From Catellatospora vulcania (GTDB lineage: Bacteria; Actinomycetota; Actinomycetes; Mycobacteriales; Micromonosporaceae): a DNA stretch of 64,000 nt. Each line of letters starts with the position of its first letter. Position 1 is the stretch's first letter. Below the pieces are notes generated by a model that was not told the origin of the DNA, did not search any database, and saw only the letters and a list, made by a program, of their open reading frames with translations. The DNA lies in the NCBI RefSeq assembly GCF_009720385.1, contig NZ_WARX01000014.1, forward strand, positions 248,001 through 312,000, given 5' to 3'. A program made the translations under genes and the position numbers. This document shows, in pieces, positions 7,886 to 16,210 of the stretch.

Positions 7886-8593
7886 TCAGCTCACCGAGCC
7901 GTCGTAGGCCTGTTCGATCTCCAATTCGAGATCGACGCCGTGTGCCTTGAACCACGGGATGGGGTTCACCGCGACGTCGTTGACGTGGATCTCGAGGTGG
8001 ACGTGCGGGCCGGTGGAGTGGCCGGTGCTGCCGGAGAGGGCGATGATGTCGCCCGCCTTGACCCGCTGGCCTTCCTTGACCAGCACGCGGCTGTTGTGGC
8101 CGTAGGTGGTCTTGATGCCGCCGCCGTGGTCGATGATCACCTGGTTGCCGTAGCCGCCGTTGTAGGCGGCCAGCAGCACGATGCCCTCGTGCATCGCGGC
8201 GACGGGGGTGCCCTCGTCCACGGCGATGTCGACGCCCTTGTGTGCCTTGCCCCAGCGCTGCCCGAAGAGAGAGGTCAGGCGGTAGTCGTGGTTCGGCAGG
8301 ACCCAGGCGTTCGGGGACTGGGCGATCGAGGTGGAGAGCGAGCGGTCCTCACCGCGGCCTGCGCGTTCGGCGGCCTCGAGGCGGGCTCCGCTGAGTTCGG
8401 AGGCGGACGTGTCGCCGACGAGAGCGTCGGTCTTCGCGTCCTGGATGCCGGCTCCGGCGCCGAAGGCGACAACCCCGGCGCCTACGAAAGCGGTCGTGAC
8501 TACGGCGAGGTATCTGCTCCGGGGCGGGGCGGGAGCCCGTCGGCGGCCGCGGTAGCGGTCACCCTCCCGTAACAGTGTTGGCCTGTATTGCAC
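7886..8593 (-). CDS. M23 family metallopeptidase (LytM type), paralogue
   Basis: 235 residues starting at GTG, with GGAGG six bases upstream. An Arg-rich cytoplasmic tail precedes a membrane segment (YLAVVTTAFVGAGVVAFGAGAG, about residues 28-49). A spacer of about 70 residues follows, then an M23 domain with zinc ligands HKGVD and HVHLE and the central TYGHNS. It is a paralogue of the downstream gene, probably by tandem duplication, but has its own terminator (7841-7873) and hence its own expression. Upstream, three imperfect 18-bp direct repeats (8661-8712) may be regulatory. I looked for a c-di-AMP riboswitch, often found before actinobacterial wall hydrolases, and could not make one out. 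Confidence 0.93.
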   Translation of the reverse strand: MQYRPTLLREGDRYRGRRRAPAPPRSRYLAVVTTAFVGAGVVAFGAGAGIQDAKTDALVGDTSASELSGARLEAAERAGRGEDRSLSTSIAQSPNAWVLPNHDYRLTSLFGQRWGKAHKGVDIAVDEGTPVAAMHEGIVLLAAYNGGYGNQVIIDHGGGIKTTYGHNSRVLVKEGQRVKAGDIIALSGSTGHSTGPHVHLEIHVNDVAVNPIPWFKAHGVDLELEIEQAYDGSVS

Positions 8594-8967
8594 GTACAGC
8601 CTCCGTCATCGGTGGCGCCGCCGGATCTGCGACGCTCTGTCACCCACTTTTGGATGGCACTCTGGTTGGCGCGGTGTTTCTGGTTCGCACGGTGTTTCTG
8701 GTCGCACTGCGGCACAACTTAACCAACCCGTAGGGGTAGGCACAAGCTCCTGTCCGCCATCTCTTCGCTATGAGTGCGACTGTCCGGCCCGGCTTGCCCG
8801 ATAGCGCCATTATTTGTCCAGAAATGCGATACATACGCTGTGTAGTGGACCACGGGGCAGCGCGTATATATAGGTGTCGCGGACCGAGACCGCTGGACCG
8901 CTGGCAGTGACCGTCGGTGAGTGGGTTACCGTTCGTTAAGGTCAGTACGGCGGAGAGGTGAGCACTG
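8594..8967. other. Divergent intergenic region, M23 gene / cobalamin-binding gene
   Basis: 374 bases between divergent genes. It holds the direct repeats at 8661-8712 and a markedly A+T-rich patch around 8855-8880 (containing TATATATA) that probably includes promoter elements. No convincing ORF or structured RNA was found. Confidence 0.5.
8661..8712. repeat. Direct 18-bp repeats upstream of the M23 gene
   Basis: The unit TCTGGTTSGCRCGGTGTT is present at 8661-8678 and 8679-8696, with a decayed third copy at 8697-8712. They lie 68-119 bases upstream of the GTG start at 8593. Binding sites for a regulator or a mutational hot spot are both possible. Confidence 0.7.
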
Positions 8968-9375
8968 ATGGGCACTCGTATTCGCGTGGTCGTCGCCAAG
9001 CCCGGGCTCGACGGGCACGACCGCGGCGCGAAGGTGGTGGCCAGAGCCCTGCGCGACGCGGGTATGGAGGTCATCTACACCGGCCTGCACCAGACCGCCG
9101 AGCAGATCGTGGAGACCGCGATCCAGGAGGACGCCGACGCGGTCGGCCTGTCCGTGCTGTCCGGCGCGCACATGACGCTCTTCCCCCGCGTGGTCGAGTT
9201 GCTGCGCGAGCGCGGCGCCGGCGACATGGTGGTGTTCGGCGGCGGCATCATCCCCGACGCGGACATCCCGGAGCTGGAGCGGCTCGGCGTGGCCAAGGTC
9301 TTCACGCCCGGGGCGACCACCCACGCGATCGTGGACTGGGTGCGGGCCAACGTGGCGACCGCGCAGCCTGCCTGA
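8968..9375 (+). CDS. Stand-alone cobalamin (B12)-binding domain protein
   Basis: 135 residues, equal to just the C-terminal B12-binding domain of methylmalonyl-CoA-type mutases. The lower-axial-ligand motif DGHDRG (DxHxxG) is at residues 15-20; the SVLSGAHM and VFGGGIIPD motifs that line the nucleotide tail also match. It may be the small subunit of a split acyl-CoA mutase whose large subunit is elsewhere, or a B12 carrier or sensor. It stands next to sucCD, which metabolise succinyl-CoA, the product of methylmalonyl-CoA mutase, so a link to propionyl-CoA use is plausible. No mutase catalytic chain is in the window. It is monocistronic, with a strong terminator. Confidence 0.9.
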   Translation: MGTRIRVVVAKPGLDGHDRGAKVVARALRDAGMEVIYTGLHQTAEQIVETAIQEDADAVGLSVLSGAHMTLFPRVVELLRERGAGDMVVFGGGIIPDADIPELERLGVAKVFTPGATTHAIVDWVRANVATAQPA

Positions 9376-9397
9376 CCTCGTACCCCCGAAGACATCT

Positions 9398-9431
9398 GCA
9401 CCCCCGAGCCGGATCGGCTCGGGGGTGCTTT
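9398..9431 (+). terminator. Rho-independent-like terminator after the B12-binding gene
   Basis: Arms 9398-9411 and 9415-9428 pair perfectly over 14 bases with a 3-base loop, followed by a short T run. Confidence 0.85.
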
Positions 9432-9449
9432 CACATATATACGAAAAGG

Positions 9450-9486
9450 GAGGAGCCGGACGCACCCCTCACACGTCCGGCTCCTC
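9450..9486. terminator. Second hairpin downstream of the B12-binding gene
   Basis: Arms 9450-9462 and 9474-9486 (GAGGAGCCGGACG and its complement) pair over 13 bases. It may be a second terminator or a structure in the sucC leader. Confidence 0.55.
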
Positions 9487-9816
9487 TATGCACGATGCCC
9501 CGCCGCCACCCCTCGACCGACAGGGCATCGGCCGTTTGTGCCATCCTGCCTCAGCCGTTCCGGCCTCAGCTCTCTGACATCAGACTCAACGACGGCCCGT
9601 GGTCGGGGTTACGGCCATTCGCAGGGTCACCGAAAAGAGTGACGGGTGCCGGAGTGGTGTGCAGTTGGGCACACCGGGCGGTCGTGCCGATACGTTGCGC
9701 TGACCGACCGTTAGGCTGCGCGGAAGGCCCAGCCAGCGGAGGATGGGCAATGGTCCCTACGCGTCGCAGCGGGCGTCCAGCCCGCGACGCCATGGGCTGG
9801 ACACGAAGAGGTATCG

Positions 9817-10995
9817 GTGGACCTGTACGAGTACCAGGGGCGCGATGTCTTCGAGAAGCACGGTCTGCCCGTGCTCGCCGGTGGCGTCGCCGAGACCCCT
9901 GAGGAGGCCCGCGCCATCGCCGAGCGCCTGGGCGGCCGGGTCGTCGTCAAGGCGCAGGTGAAGGTCGGCGGCCGCGGCAAGGCCGGCGGCGTCAAGCTCG
10001 CCGCCGACGCGACCGAGGCGTACGACCGCGCGAACGACATCCTTGGCATGGACATCAAGGGCCACACGGTCCACAAGGTGATGCTGGCCGAGACGGCCGA
10101 CATCGTCGAGGAGTACTACTTCTCCTACCTGCTGGACCGGGCGAACCGCACCTTCCTGTGCATCGCCAGCGTCGCCGGCGGCATGGAGATCGAGACCGTC
10201 GCCGAGGAGCAGCCGGAGAAGGTCGCGAAGGTCGCGATCGACGCCAACCGCGGGGTCGACGAGGCGCTGGCCCGCGAGATCGTCACGGCCGGCCACTTCC
10301 CGGCCGAGGTCGCCGACCAGGTCGTGGACATCGCGATCAAGCTGTGGCAGACCTTCCGGGCCGAGGACGCGACGCTGGTCGAGGTCAACCCGCTCGCGAA
10401 GATCAGCTCCGGCAAGGTGCTGTGCCTGGACGCGAAGGTGACGCTGGACGAGAACGCCGGCTTCCGCCACGCCGACCACGAGGCGCTGGAGGACAAGGCC
10501 GCGGTCGACCCGCTGGAGCAGGCCGCCAAGGCCAAGGACCTCAACTACGTCAAGCTCGACGGCGAGGTCGGCATCATCGGCAACGGCGCGGGCCTGGTCA
10601 TGTCCACCCTCGACGTGGTCGCGTACGCCGGCGAGCAGTTCGGTGGGGTCAAGCCCGCGAACTTCCTCGACATCGGCGGCGGCGCGTCGGCCGAGGTGAT
10701 GGCGAACGGTCTGGAGATCGTGCTGTCCGACCCCGCGGTCAAGAGCGTGTTCGTCAACGTCTTCGGCGGCATCACCGCGTGCGACGCGGTCGCCAACGGC
10801 ATCGTGCAGGCGCTGGCCATGCTGGAGAGCCGCGGCGAGACCGTGACGAAGCCGCTGGTCGTACGCCTCGACGGCAACAACGCCGAGGCCGGTCGCGCGA
10901 TCCTCGACAGCGCGAACAACCCGCTCGTGCAGCGGGTGGACACCATGGACGGCGCGGCCAAGCGCGCCGCCGAGCTCGCTGCGGCTGGGAAGTGA
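9817..10995 (+). CDS. sucC: Succinyl-CoA ligase (ADP-forming) beta subunit
   Basis: 392 residues, GTG start with GAAGAGG upstream. The N-terminal ATP-grasp domain shows the [11 protein letters not shown] nucleotide-binding loop near residue 50 and EVNPLAKI near 190. The C-terminal CoA-ligase domain contains [12 protein letters not shown] and FLDIGGGAS. With SucD it makes ATP and succinate from succinyl-CoA in the TCA cycle. The gap to sucD is 6 bases, so they form an operon. The order matches sucC and sucD of M. tuberculosis beside the M23 gene. Confidence 0.97.
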   Translation: MDLYEYQGRDVFEKHGLPVLAGGVAETPEEARAIAERLGGRVVVKAQVKVGGRGKAGGVKLAADATEAYDRANDILGMDIKGHTVHKVMLAETADIVEEYYFSYLLDRANRTFLCIASVAGGMEIETVAEEQPEKVAKVAIDANRGVDEALAREIVTAGHFPAEVADQVVDIAIKLWQTFRAEDATLVEVNPLAKISSGKVLCLDAKVTLDENAGFRHADHEALEDKAAVDPLEQAAKAKDLNYVKLDGEVGIIGNGAGLVMSTLDVVAYAGEQFGGVKPANFLDIGGGASAEVMANGLEIVLSDPAVKSVFVNVFGGITACDAVANGIVQALAMLESRGETVTKPLVVRLDGNNAEAGRAILDSANNPLVQRVDTMDGAAKRAAELAAAGK

Positions 10996-11001
10996 ACTGA
11001 C

Positions 11002-11889
11002 ATGGCTATCTGGCTCACCAAGGACTCCAAGGTCATCGTCCAGGGCATGACCGGCTCCGAGGGCTCCAAGCACACCCGGCGCATGCTGGCCGCGGGCACC
11101 CAGATCGTGGGCGGCGTCAACCCGCGCAAGGCGGGCACCTCGGTCGACTTCGACGGCACCGCGGTGCCGGTGTTCGGCTCGGTCGCCGACGCGATGAAGG
11201 AGACCGGGGCTGACGTCACCGTCATCTTCGTGCCGCCGGCGTTCACCAAGGACGCCGTCGTCGAGGCGATCGACGCGGGCATCGGCCTGGCCGTCGTGAT
11301 CACCGAGGGCGTGCCGGTGCACGACACCGCCGCTTTCTGGGCGCACGCGGTCGAGACCGGCAACAAGACCCGGATCATCGGGCCGAACTGCCCCGGCGTC
11401 GCGTCCCCGGGCGCCAGCAACGCGGGCATCATCCCGGCCGACATCGCCGGCTCCGGCCGCATCGGCCTGGTCTCGAAGTCGGGCACGCTGACCTACCAGC
11501 TCATGTACGAGCTGCGGGACATCGGCTTCTCGACCGCCGTGGGCATCGGCGGCGACCCGATCATCGGCACCACCCACATCGACGCGCTCGCGGCCTTCCA
11601 GGACGACCCGGAGACCGAGGCCATCGTGATGATCGGTGAGATCGGCGGCGACGCCGAGGAGCGGGCCGCCGAGTTCATCAAGGCGCACGTGACCAAGCCG
11701 GTCGTCGGCTACATCGCGGGCTTCACCGCCCCGCCCGGCAAGACCATGGGCCACGCGGGCGCGATCATCTCGGGCTCGTCCGGCACCGCCGACGCCAAGA
11801 AGGCGGCGCTGGAGGCGGCCGGGGTCAAGGTCGGCAAGACGCCGTCGGAGACCGCGCGCCTGATGCGCGAGGTCATGTCCGGCCGCTGA
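11002..11889 (+). CDS. sucD: Succinyl-CoA ligase (ADP-forming) alpha subunit
   Basis: 295 residues. The N-terminal CoA-binding Rossmann domain ([14 protein letters not shown]) is followed by the ligase domain with [11 protein letters not shown] and the phospho-histidine loop GHAGAIIS near residue 251. It forms the heterotetrameric enzyme with SucC and acts in the TCA cycle. It is followed after 16 bases by a 21-bp perfect hairpin. Confidence 0.97.
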   Translation: MAIWLTKDSKVIVQGMTGSEGSKHTRRMLAAGTQIVGGVNPRKAGTSVDFDGTAVPVFGSVADAMKETGADVTVIFVPPAFTKDAVVEAIDAGIGLAVVITEGVPVHDTAAFWAHAVETGNKTRIIGPNCPGVASPGASNAGIIPADIAGSGRIGLVSKSGTLTYQLMYELRDIGFSTAVGIGGDPIIGTTHIDALAAFQDDPETEAIVMIGEIGGDAEERAAEFIKAHVTKPVVGYIAGFTAPPGKTMGHAGAIISGSSGTADAKKAALEAAGVKVGKTPSETARLMREVMSGR

Positions 11890-11905
11890 CGCCGGTACGC
11901 ACACA

Positions 11906-11950
11906 GCACGGTGGGTGTTCTCCCGATCGGGAGAACACCCACCGTGCTTT
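11906..11950. terminator. Perfect bidirectional terminator after sucCD
   Basis: A 42-base perfect palindrome (11906-11926 paired with 11927-11947) followed by TTT. It lies between convergent sucD and a membrane-protein gene and can end both transcripts. Confidence 0.9.
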
Positions 11951-11953
11951 CGG

Positions 11954-12331
11954 TCAGTAGCCGTTGTGGCTGGACATGCTGCCGCTGAACGCGCCGGCCG
12001 CGCAGGCCAGGATGACGCCGATCACCTGCAGGGCGGTGAACGCGATACCGAGCCAGAAGGCGACCTTGCCCAGTGTCTGGTCGGCGCCCCGTTCCCGGGC
12101 CTCCTTCATGGACAGCCAGCCGAACAGGATGCCCAGCGGCGCGCAGCAGGCCACGGCGGTGACGATACCGATGATGCCGTAGATCAGCACCATGTCCTTG
12201 CCGCCACTCGGCCCGGGCGTCGCGCCGTACGGCGGCGGGGGCGGCGGGGGCGGCGGCGGGTTGATCGGCGGTGGCGCCGGTGGAGGGGTCACCGGTGGCG
12301 GATCGTACGGCGGCAGCGGGTCGTTCGTCAT
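11954..12331 (-). CDS. Small Pro-rich membrane protein, DUF4190-like
   Basis: 125 residues. A proline-rich cytoplasmic N terminus (about residues 5-36, mostly Pro) ends in PYG. Two hydrophobic segments follow, IYGIIGIVTAVACCAPLGIL and AFWLGIAFTALQVIGVILA, separated by the charged SMKEARERGAD turn. This is the DUF4190-like pattern of small actinobacterial membrane proteins; their function is not established. It is 22 bases downstream of a close paralogue (12354-12695) and shares the CC-P-LG--FGWLS-KEA pattern with it. The M. tuberculosis order also has a Pro-rich membrane protein (Rv0954) here. Confidence 0.8.
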   Translation of the reverse strand: MTNDPLPPYDPPPVTPPPAPPPINPPPPPPPPPPYGATPGPSGGKDMVLIYGIIGIVTAVACCAPLGILFGWLSMKEARERGADQTLGKVAFWLGIAFTALQVIGVILACAAGAFSGSMSSHNGY

Positions 12332-12353
12332 GGGTTTCCCCTATCCGGACTAG

Positions 12354-12695
12354 TTAATTCAGCTTCATCCCGCCGCTGGCGTAGCGGATGCCGTAGATGA
12401 CGTTCCAGATGATGCCGATGACGCCGATGGCCATCGCGATGTAGCCCAGCGTGGGCTTCTTGCCGACCTTCTTCGCCTCCTGAACCGACAGCCAGCCCAG
12501 GACCAGGCCGATGAGGCCGCAGCAGCAGAGGCCCAGGACGATGCCGAGCACGCCGTACAACGTCACCCGGTCGCTGCCGCCCCGCCCCGGCATGCCGGAC
12601 GGCGCCCCGTAGGGCGGCGGGCCCGGCGGTGGTGGCGGCACCGGTGGCGGCGGTGGCGGCGGCGGCACTGACGGCGGTGGCGGGTTGTAGGTCAC
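12354..12695 (-). CDS. Small Pro-rich membrane protein, DUF4190-like (paralogue)
   Basis: 113 residues. The GTG at 12695 is chosen because GAGGAGG stands six bases upstream; the frame to 12725 is rejected. The N terminus is almost pure Pro/Gly (residues 4-36), then comes YGVLGIVLGLCCCGLIGLVL, the turn SVQEAKKVGKK, and a second membrane segment near the C terminus. Paralogue of the next gene downstream and, more distantly, of 14964-16019. First gene of a two-gene operon, divergent from the DUF6350 gene. Role unknown. Confidence 0.8.
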   Translation of the reverse strand: MTYNPPPPSVPPPPPPPPVPPPPPGPPPYGAPSGMPGRGGSDRVTLYGVLGIVLGLCCCGLIGLVLGWLSVQEAKKVGKKPTLGYIAMAIGVIGIIWNVIYGIRYASGGMKLN

Positions 12696-12819
12696 GACAA
12701 TCCTCCTCGATGAACGACCTTGCACGCAGCGTAACTCTCCTAACGCGCATATCGGGTCGAAATGGCCACGGGGTAGGGTTCATAGTCAACCCGGCTCGTT
12801 TGTGGTTAGGTAGCGCCTG

Positions 12820-14538
12820 ATGACGGAGCAAGGTGAGTCCCTCGGTGTGCAGCCTGAGCTGCGGCGCGCTGCGCCTGGCGAGGGTTCGGACGCCTATTCG
12901 CGGCCGCCGTCCGGCGGATCGCGGCCGGCCGAACCGGACACCCGTGCCGCGGTCGCCGACGCGTCCGAACGCGATGCCGCCGAGCCGGACCCGCCCCGAA
13001 ACGGCACGCCGGAGGCCGAAGCCGAGCAGGACGCGAGCCGCCTTGTCGTCACCGACTCGGACGAGGGCCGCCGGGCCGACGCCGACCCGGGCCACGCCGC
13101 CGACCCCGACCCTGCGGCCGACGAGGCCTATCCGGACGCCGACGGGTTCGACGACGACGCGGCGATAGCCACCCGGGACACTGTCAAGATCGATCTGTCG
13201 CACCTCGCCGCGCGGGAGACGGTCAAGATCGACCTGAGCCGGCCGCTGCCGCGGGAGCCGCTGGACGACGAGATCGCCACCATGGAGACCGTGCTGCTGC
13301 CGCGCGGCCGCCCGGCCGGCATGCTGCGCCCACGCGGCGCGCCGCTGCCGGTGGCGGCGCTGGTCAACACGGGCTGGGCGGCGCTCGTGGTGCTCGCGCC
13401 CCTGCTGGTGCTGACGCTGGCGGCGCGCGCCGCTGAGGGGGCCGTCGACTGGGGACTGTCACTGCGCCTGGTGCTGGCCGGGTGGCTGCTCGGGCACGGC
13501 GTGCCGATCACCGTCGCGGTCAACGGGCAGCTGGGCACCATGGAGCTGGCGCCGCTGGCGCTCACCGCGTTCGCGCTGTGGCGGGTCAACCGGGCCGGGG
13601 TGCACATCACCCGCGCGATGGGAGCCCAGGGCAGCGGCTCGATCCGGCACGCGGTGCAGGGCACGCTGGCCGTCGGGCTGGTGTACGGCTGCTTCGGCCT
13701 GGCTGCCGCCGTGCTGGCCGACGGCCCGGGACTGTTCGTGACCCCATGGCGGGCCGCGCTGCACTTCACGGTGCTCGGCTCGGTGGCGGGCGCGCTCGGG
13801 GTGCTGCGCAGCGGAGGGGTGCTGCGCCGGCTGGCCCGGCGCACGCCGGTGTGGCTGCGCGACGGCGTACGGGCCGGGGTCGTCGCCGCACTGCTGGTGC
13901 TGGCGGTCGGCGCGGGCGCGGTGGGCCTCGCGGTGGCGATGAACGGCGCGCAGGCCACCCACGATCTGGCCGGCTTCTCCACCGGGGTGCTCGGCCAGGC
14001 CGGGCTGATCCTGCTGAGCCTGGTGTACGGGCCGAACTTCGCCGTCTGGGCGGCGTCCTACCTGCTCGGCCCGGGGTTCGCCGCGGGCACCCTGCCGCTG
14101 ACGCACCTGCCGGTGTTCGCCGGGCTGCCGACCGGCCCGCTGCGGGGGCTGGGCTGGCTGCTGACGGTGCTGCCGCTGCTCGGCGGCGTGGCCGCGGCGG
14201 TGCTGATGGCGCGGCGGCGGCTGCGCCCGCGCCGCTCGCGGCTCGGGGACGTGCTCACGCCCCAGCCGCGCTGGCTGCGGTTGTGCGGTTCGGCGCTGGT
14301 CGCCGGGCTGGTCGCGGGGGCGTTGCTGGCGGTTGCCGCGTACGCGTCGGGCGGCCTGCTGCCGGTGACCGGGCCGGTGCGCACCGGACCGGTGGTGTGG
14401 CCGGTCGCGGGCATGTCGGCGCTGGTGGTCGCGCTGGGCGGCCTGCTCGGGGTCGCCGGCTGCTGGGCGGTGCGCGGTCTGCGGAAAGAGACCGACGGGC
14501 GGCCCGCCGTGCGGACCGCCCGTCAGCTCGTGCAGTAG
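12820..14538 (+). CDS. DUF6350 family integral membrane protein
   Basis: 572 residues. The first ~175 are a charged, disordered, Asp/Glu/Pro-rich region with the short repeat TVKIDLS (twice near residues 120-140). The rest is a polytopic membrane domain with about ten hydrophobic segments, beginning at LPVAALVNTGWAALVVLAPL. It corresponds in position to Rv0955 of M. tuberculosis, directly before purN. The family is a conserved actinobacterial membrane protein with no assigned reaction. Its last codons overlap a hairpin (14494-14524), and it converges on a small membrane-protein gene. Confidence 0.85.
   Translation: MTEQGESLGVQPELRRAAPGEGSDAYSRPPSGGSRPAEPDTRAAVADASERDAAEPDPPRNGTPEAEAEQDASRLVVTDSDEGRRADADPGHAADPDPAADEAYPDADGFDDDAAIATRDTVKIDLSHLAARETVKIDLSRPLPREPLDDEIATMETVLLPRGRPAGMLRPRGAPLPVAALVNTGWAALVVLAPLLVLTLAARAAEGAVDWGLSLRLVLAGWLLGHGVPITVAVNGQLGTMELAPLALTAFALWRVNRAGVHITRAMGAQGSGSIRHAVQGTLAVGLVYGCFGLAAAVLADGPGLFVTPWRAALHFTVLGSVAGALGVLRSGGVLRRLARRTPVWLRDGVRAGVVAALLVLAVGAGAVGLAVAMNGAQATHDLAGFSTGVLGQAGLILLSLVYGPNFAVWAASYLLGPGFAAGTLPLTHLPVFAGLPTGPLRGLGWLLTVLPLLGGVAAAVLMARRRLRPRRSRLGDVLTPQPRWLRLCGSALVAGLVAGALLAVAAYASGGLLPVTGPVRTGPVVWPVAGMSALVVALGGLLGVAGCWAVRGLRKETDGRPAVRTARQLVQ
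14494..14524. terminator. Hairpin within the end of the DUF6350 gene
   Basis: Arms 14494-14502 and 14516-14524 pair over 9 bases, just before the stop at 14536. It lies at the convergent junction with 14546-14830, only 7 bases apart, where no other terminator fits. Confidence 0.4.
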
Positions 14539-14545
14539 CGGCTGA

Positions 14546-14830
14546 TCACATGCCCGCAGCGCCGTTGGCGCCGATGACGAAGAAGTTGATCGCGCAGCAG
14601 ACGCAGCCGAGGGCCCAGCCGATGCCGCCGATGATGAGGGCCAGCTTCGACCACTTCTTGGACTCGGCCGCCGCGGCCTGGGCGCCCGCGTAGTCGCCCG
14701 CCTGCAGCAGCGGGTTGACCTTGTTGGCGTTGATGATGGCCGGGATGGCCAGCGGCCAGAACAGGAAGATCGAGACGATCGACATCGTCAGGTTGTTGTC
14801 GATCTGCGGCTGCTGGGAACCGTAGGTCAT
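14546..14830 (-). CDS. Small membrane protein, CD225/dispanin-like
   Basis: 94 residues with two membrane segments: MSIVSIFLFWPLAIPAIINA at about 16-35, and LALIIGGIGWALGCVCCAINF near the C terminus. They flank a charged loop, NKVNPLLQAGDYAGAQAAAA. The short N terminus, the P-x-x-I-x-A-x-K-V motif and a loop of the type x-x-A-x-x-x-S-x-x-A resemble the CD225/dispanin fold; function in actinobacteria is unknown. ATG with GGAG five bases upstream. Confidence 0.75.
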   Translation of the reverse strand: MTYGSQQPQIDNNLTMSIVSIFLFWPLAIPAIINANKVNPLLQAGDYAGAQAAAAESKKWSKLALIIGGIGWALGCVCCAINFFVIGANGAAGM

Positions 14831-14916
14831 GGAGACTCCAGGGGTGTTGGGGTGGTGGCTCGGAGTGAGCCGTTGCCAAACGTGCGGAGTCTAATAGCAA
14901 CTTGTGACGGATGTGA

Positions 14917-14950
14917 CTGGTGGGACAGCTGATATCAGCTGTCCCACCAG
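14917..14950. terminator. 34-base perfect palindrome, terminator of the next gene
   Basis: 14917-14933 is the exact complement of 14934-14950, with no loop base. It lies 14 bases past the stop of the minus-strand gene ending at 14964. Confidence 0.75.
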
Positions 14951-14963
14951 ACGACACAAGTGA

Positions 14964-16019
14964 TCAGTTGAACTGCTGGTACTGGTCGTATATACGGTCC
15001 TGCCATCCGGTCGCGATACCGCAGATCGCGGCGATCATGGCGATGACGCCGAGCGCGATGGCGACCCAGCCGAGCCACGACATCGACGCCGCGCCCTTCT
15101 TCACCTTGTTGAGGTGCATGGCGCCGAGGATGACCGCCGGGATGCCGCCGATGAACGGCGCGCCGTTGATCCAGGGGCAGCAGCAGCAACCGGTGCCGAT
15201 GATGCCGAGGGCCAGCGCGATCCAGCCGAACAGGTTGTTCTGCCCGCCCGCCTTCTGGTACACGGTGCCCTGGGCAGGACCCAGCGGCGGTGGCGGTGGC
15301 GGTCCCCCGATCGGCGGTGGCGGCGGTGGCGGTGGCAGCGGCGGGGGCACCGGGGTGCCGCCCGAGGTGTACACCGTGCCGCCGCTCGGGCCGTACGGAT
15401 CGGACACCGGCGGTGGCGGCGGCGGAGGCACGGGAGACGGGTACGGCTGCTCCGCCGGCTCGGGCCAGCCGGGCGGGGTGGGCGTGCTCGCCCCGACCGA
15501 CGGCGGCGGGGGCACCGGCGGGATCGGCGGAGGTGGGCTCGGTGGCGTGGGCGGCGTCGGGGGAGTCGGCGGGATCGGCGGCGTGGGCGCGGTCGGGTCG
15601 CTCATGGCGGCCGGCGGCGCGAACTCCGGCGCGGGCGGCGGGCTGAACGGGTTGTCCACGCTGGCCGGCGGCTCGGGGACGCTGCTCGGCGGTTCCGGCC
15701 AGACTCCACCGGCGGTGCCGGGCGAGCCCGTCACCGGTGCTGCGGGCTCGGGCACGGACGGCGGTTCGAACGTCGCCGGCGGTTCCGGCGCGGACGGCGG
15801 CTCGGGCACAGCGCCCGGTTCGAACTCCGGGACGGCGGCCGGGGAGACCGGCTCGGGGCGCCAGGTGGCGCCCTCGGGCGGCGCAGGAACCGGCTCGCCG
15901 GGCGGCGGCGGCACATCCGGCGAGGGAGGGGCTGGCGGCTGGTCCTCGCGCGAAGGGGGCTGGGGCGGCCAGGACGGCGGCTCCTCCGGCGGTTCCGGTG
16001 CGGACGGCGGTTGCGTCAA
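14964..16019 (-). CDS. Proline-rich membrane protein with DUF4190-like C terminus
   Basis: 351 residues. The first ~235 residues are proline-dominated and low complexity. The last ~110 carry the small-membrane-protein module: FGWIALALGIIGTGCCCCPW, the loop LNKVKKGAASM, then a second hydrophobic segment. The TTG at 16019 is taken as start because GAGGAG lies six bases upstream and the protein then begins at the proline-rich part; the frame to 16115 adds an unrelated Arg-rich stretch. It is related to the two short genes at 11954-12695. The long proline domain is probably cytoplasmic or wall-spanning; no function is known. Confidence 0.75.
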   Translation of the reverse strand: MTQPPSAPEPPEEPPSWPPQPPSREDQPPAPPSPDVPPPPGEPVPAPPEGATWRPEPVSPAAVPEFEPGAVPEPPSAPEPPATFEPPSVPEPAAPVTGSPGTAGGVWPEPPSSVPEPPASVDNPFSPPPAPEFAPPAAMSDPTAPTPPIPPTPPTPPTPPSPPPPIPPVPPPPSVGASTPTPPGWPEPAEQPYPSPVPPPPPPPVSDPYGPSGGTVYTSGGTPVPPPLPPPPPPPPIGGPPPPPPLGPAQGTVYQKAGGQNNLFGWIALALGIIGTGCCCCPWINGAPFIGGIPAVILGAMHLNKVKKGAASMSWLGWVAIALGVIAMIAAICGIATGWQDRIYDQYQQFN

Positions 16020-16210
16020 GTTCGGCTCCTCGCGTTCGGCAGAGCGTGCGGGGTGACGAGCCACCCGGCTGGCCGGGCGGCGGTCGCACGTTCTGGAATG
16101 CAGTTCTTCGCCCAATATCTACTTTATTTGCTCGTTTGTCGGGCAAAACGCCGTAAGTGCGCCGCACACCCGACGCGAGCAGCGCCTTGGCTGCCCGATA
16201 GGGTGCAGAG

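Larger units (their letters stand above)
9376..9816. other. Intergenic region upstream of sucC
   Basis: 441 bases containing two hairpins (9398-9431 and 9450-9486), then about 330 bases with no ORF that I can support. The sucCD promoter must lie here; I see no unambiguous -35/-10 pair. Confidence 0.5.

Noticed and set aside
8594-8967. c-di-AMP (ydaO-type) riboswitch before the M23 gene
   Set aside because: Such switches precede many actinobacterial wall hydrolases, but I could not find the conserved core in this region or at 7611-7840. A covariance-model search would decide.
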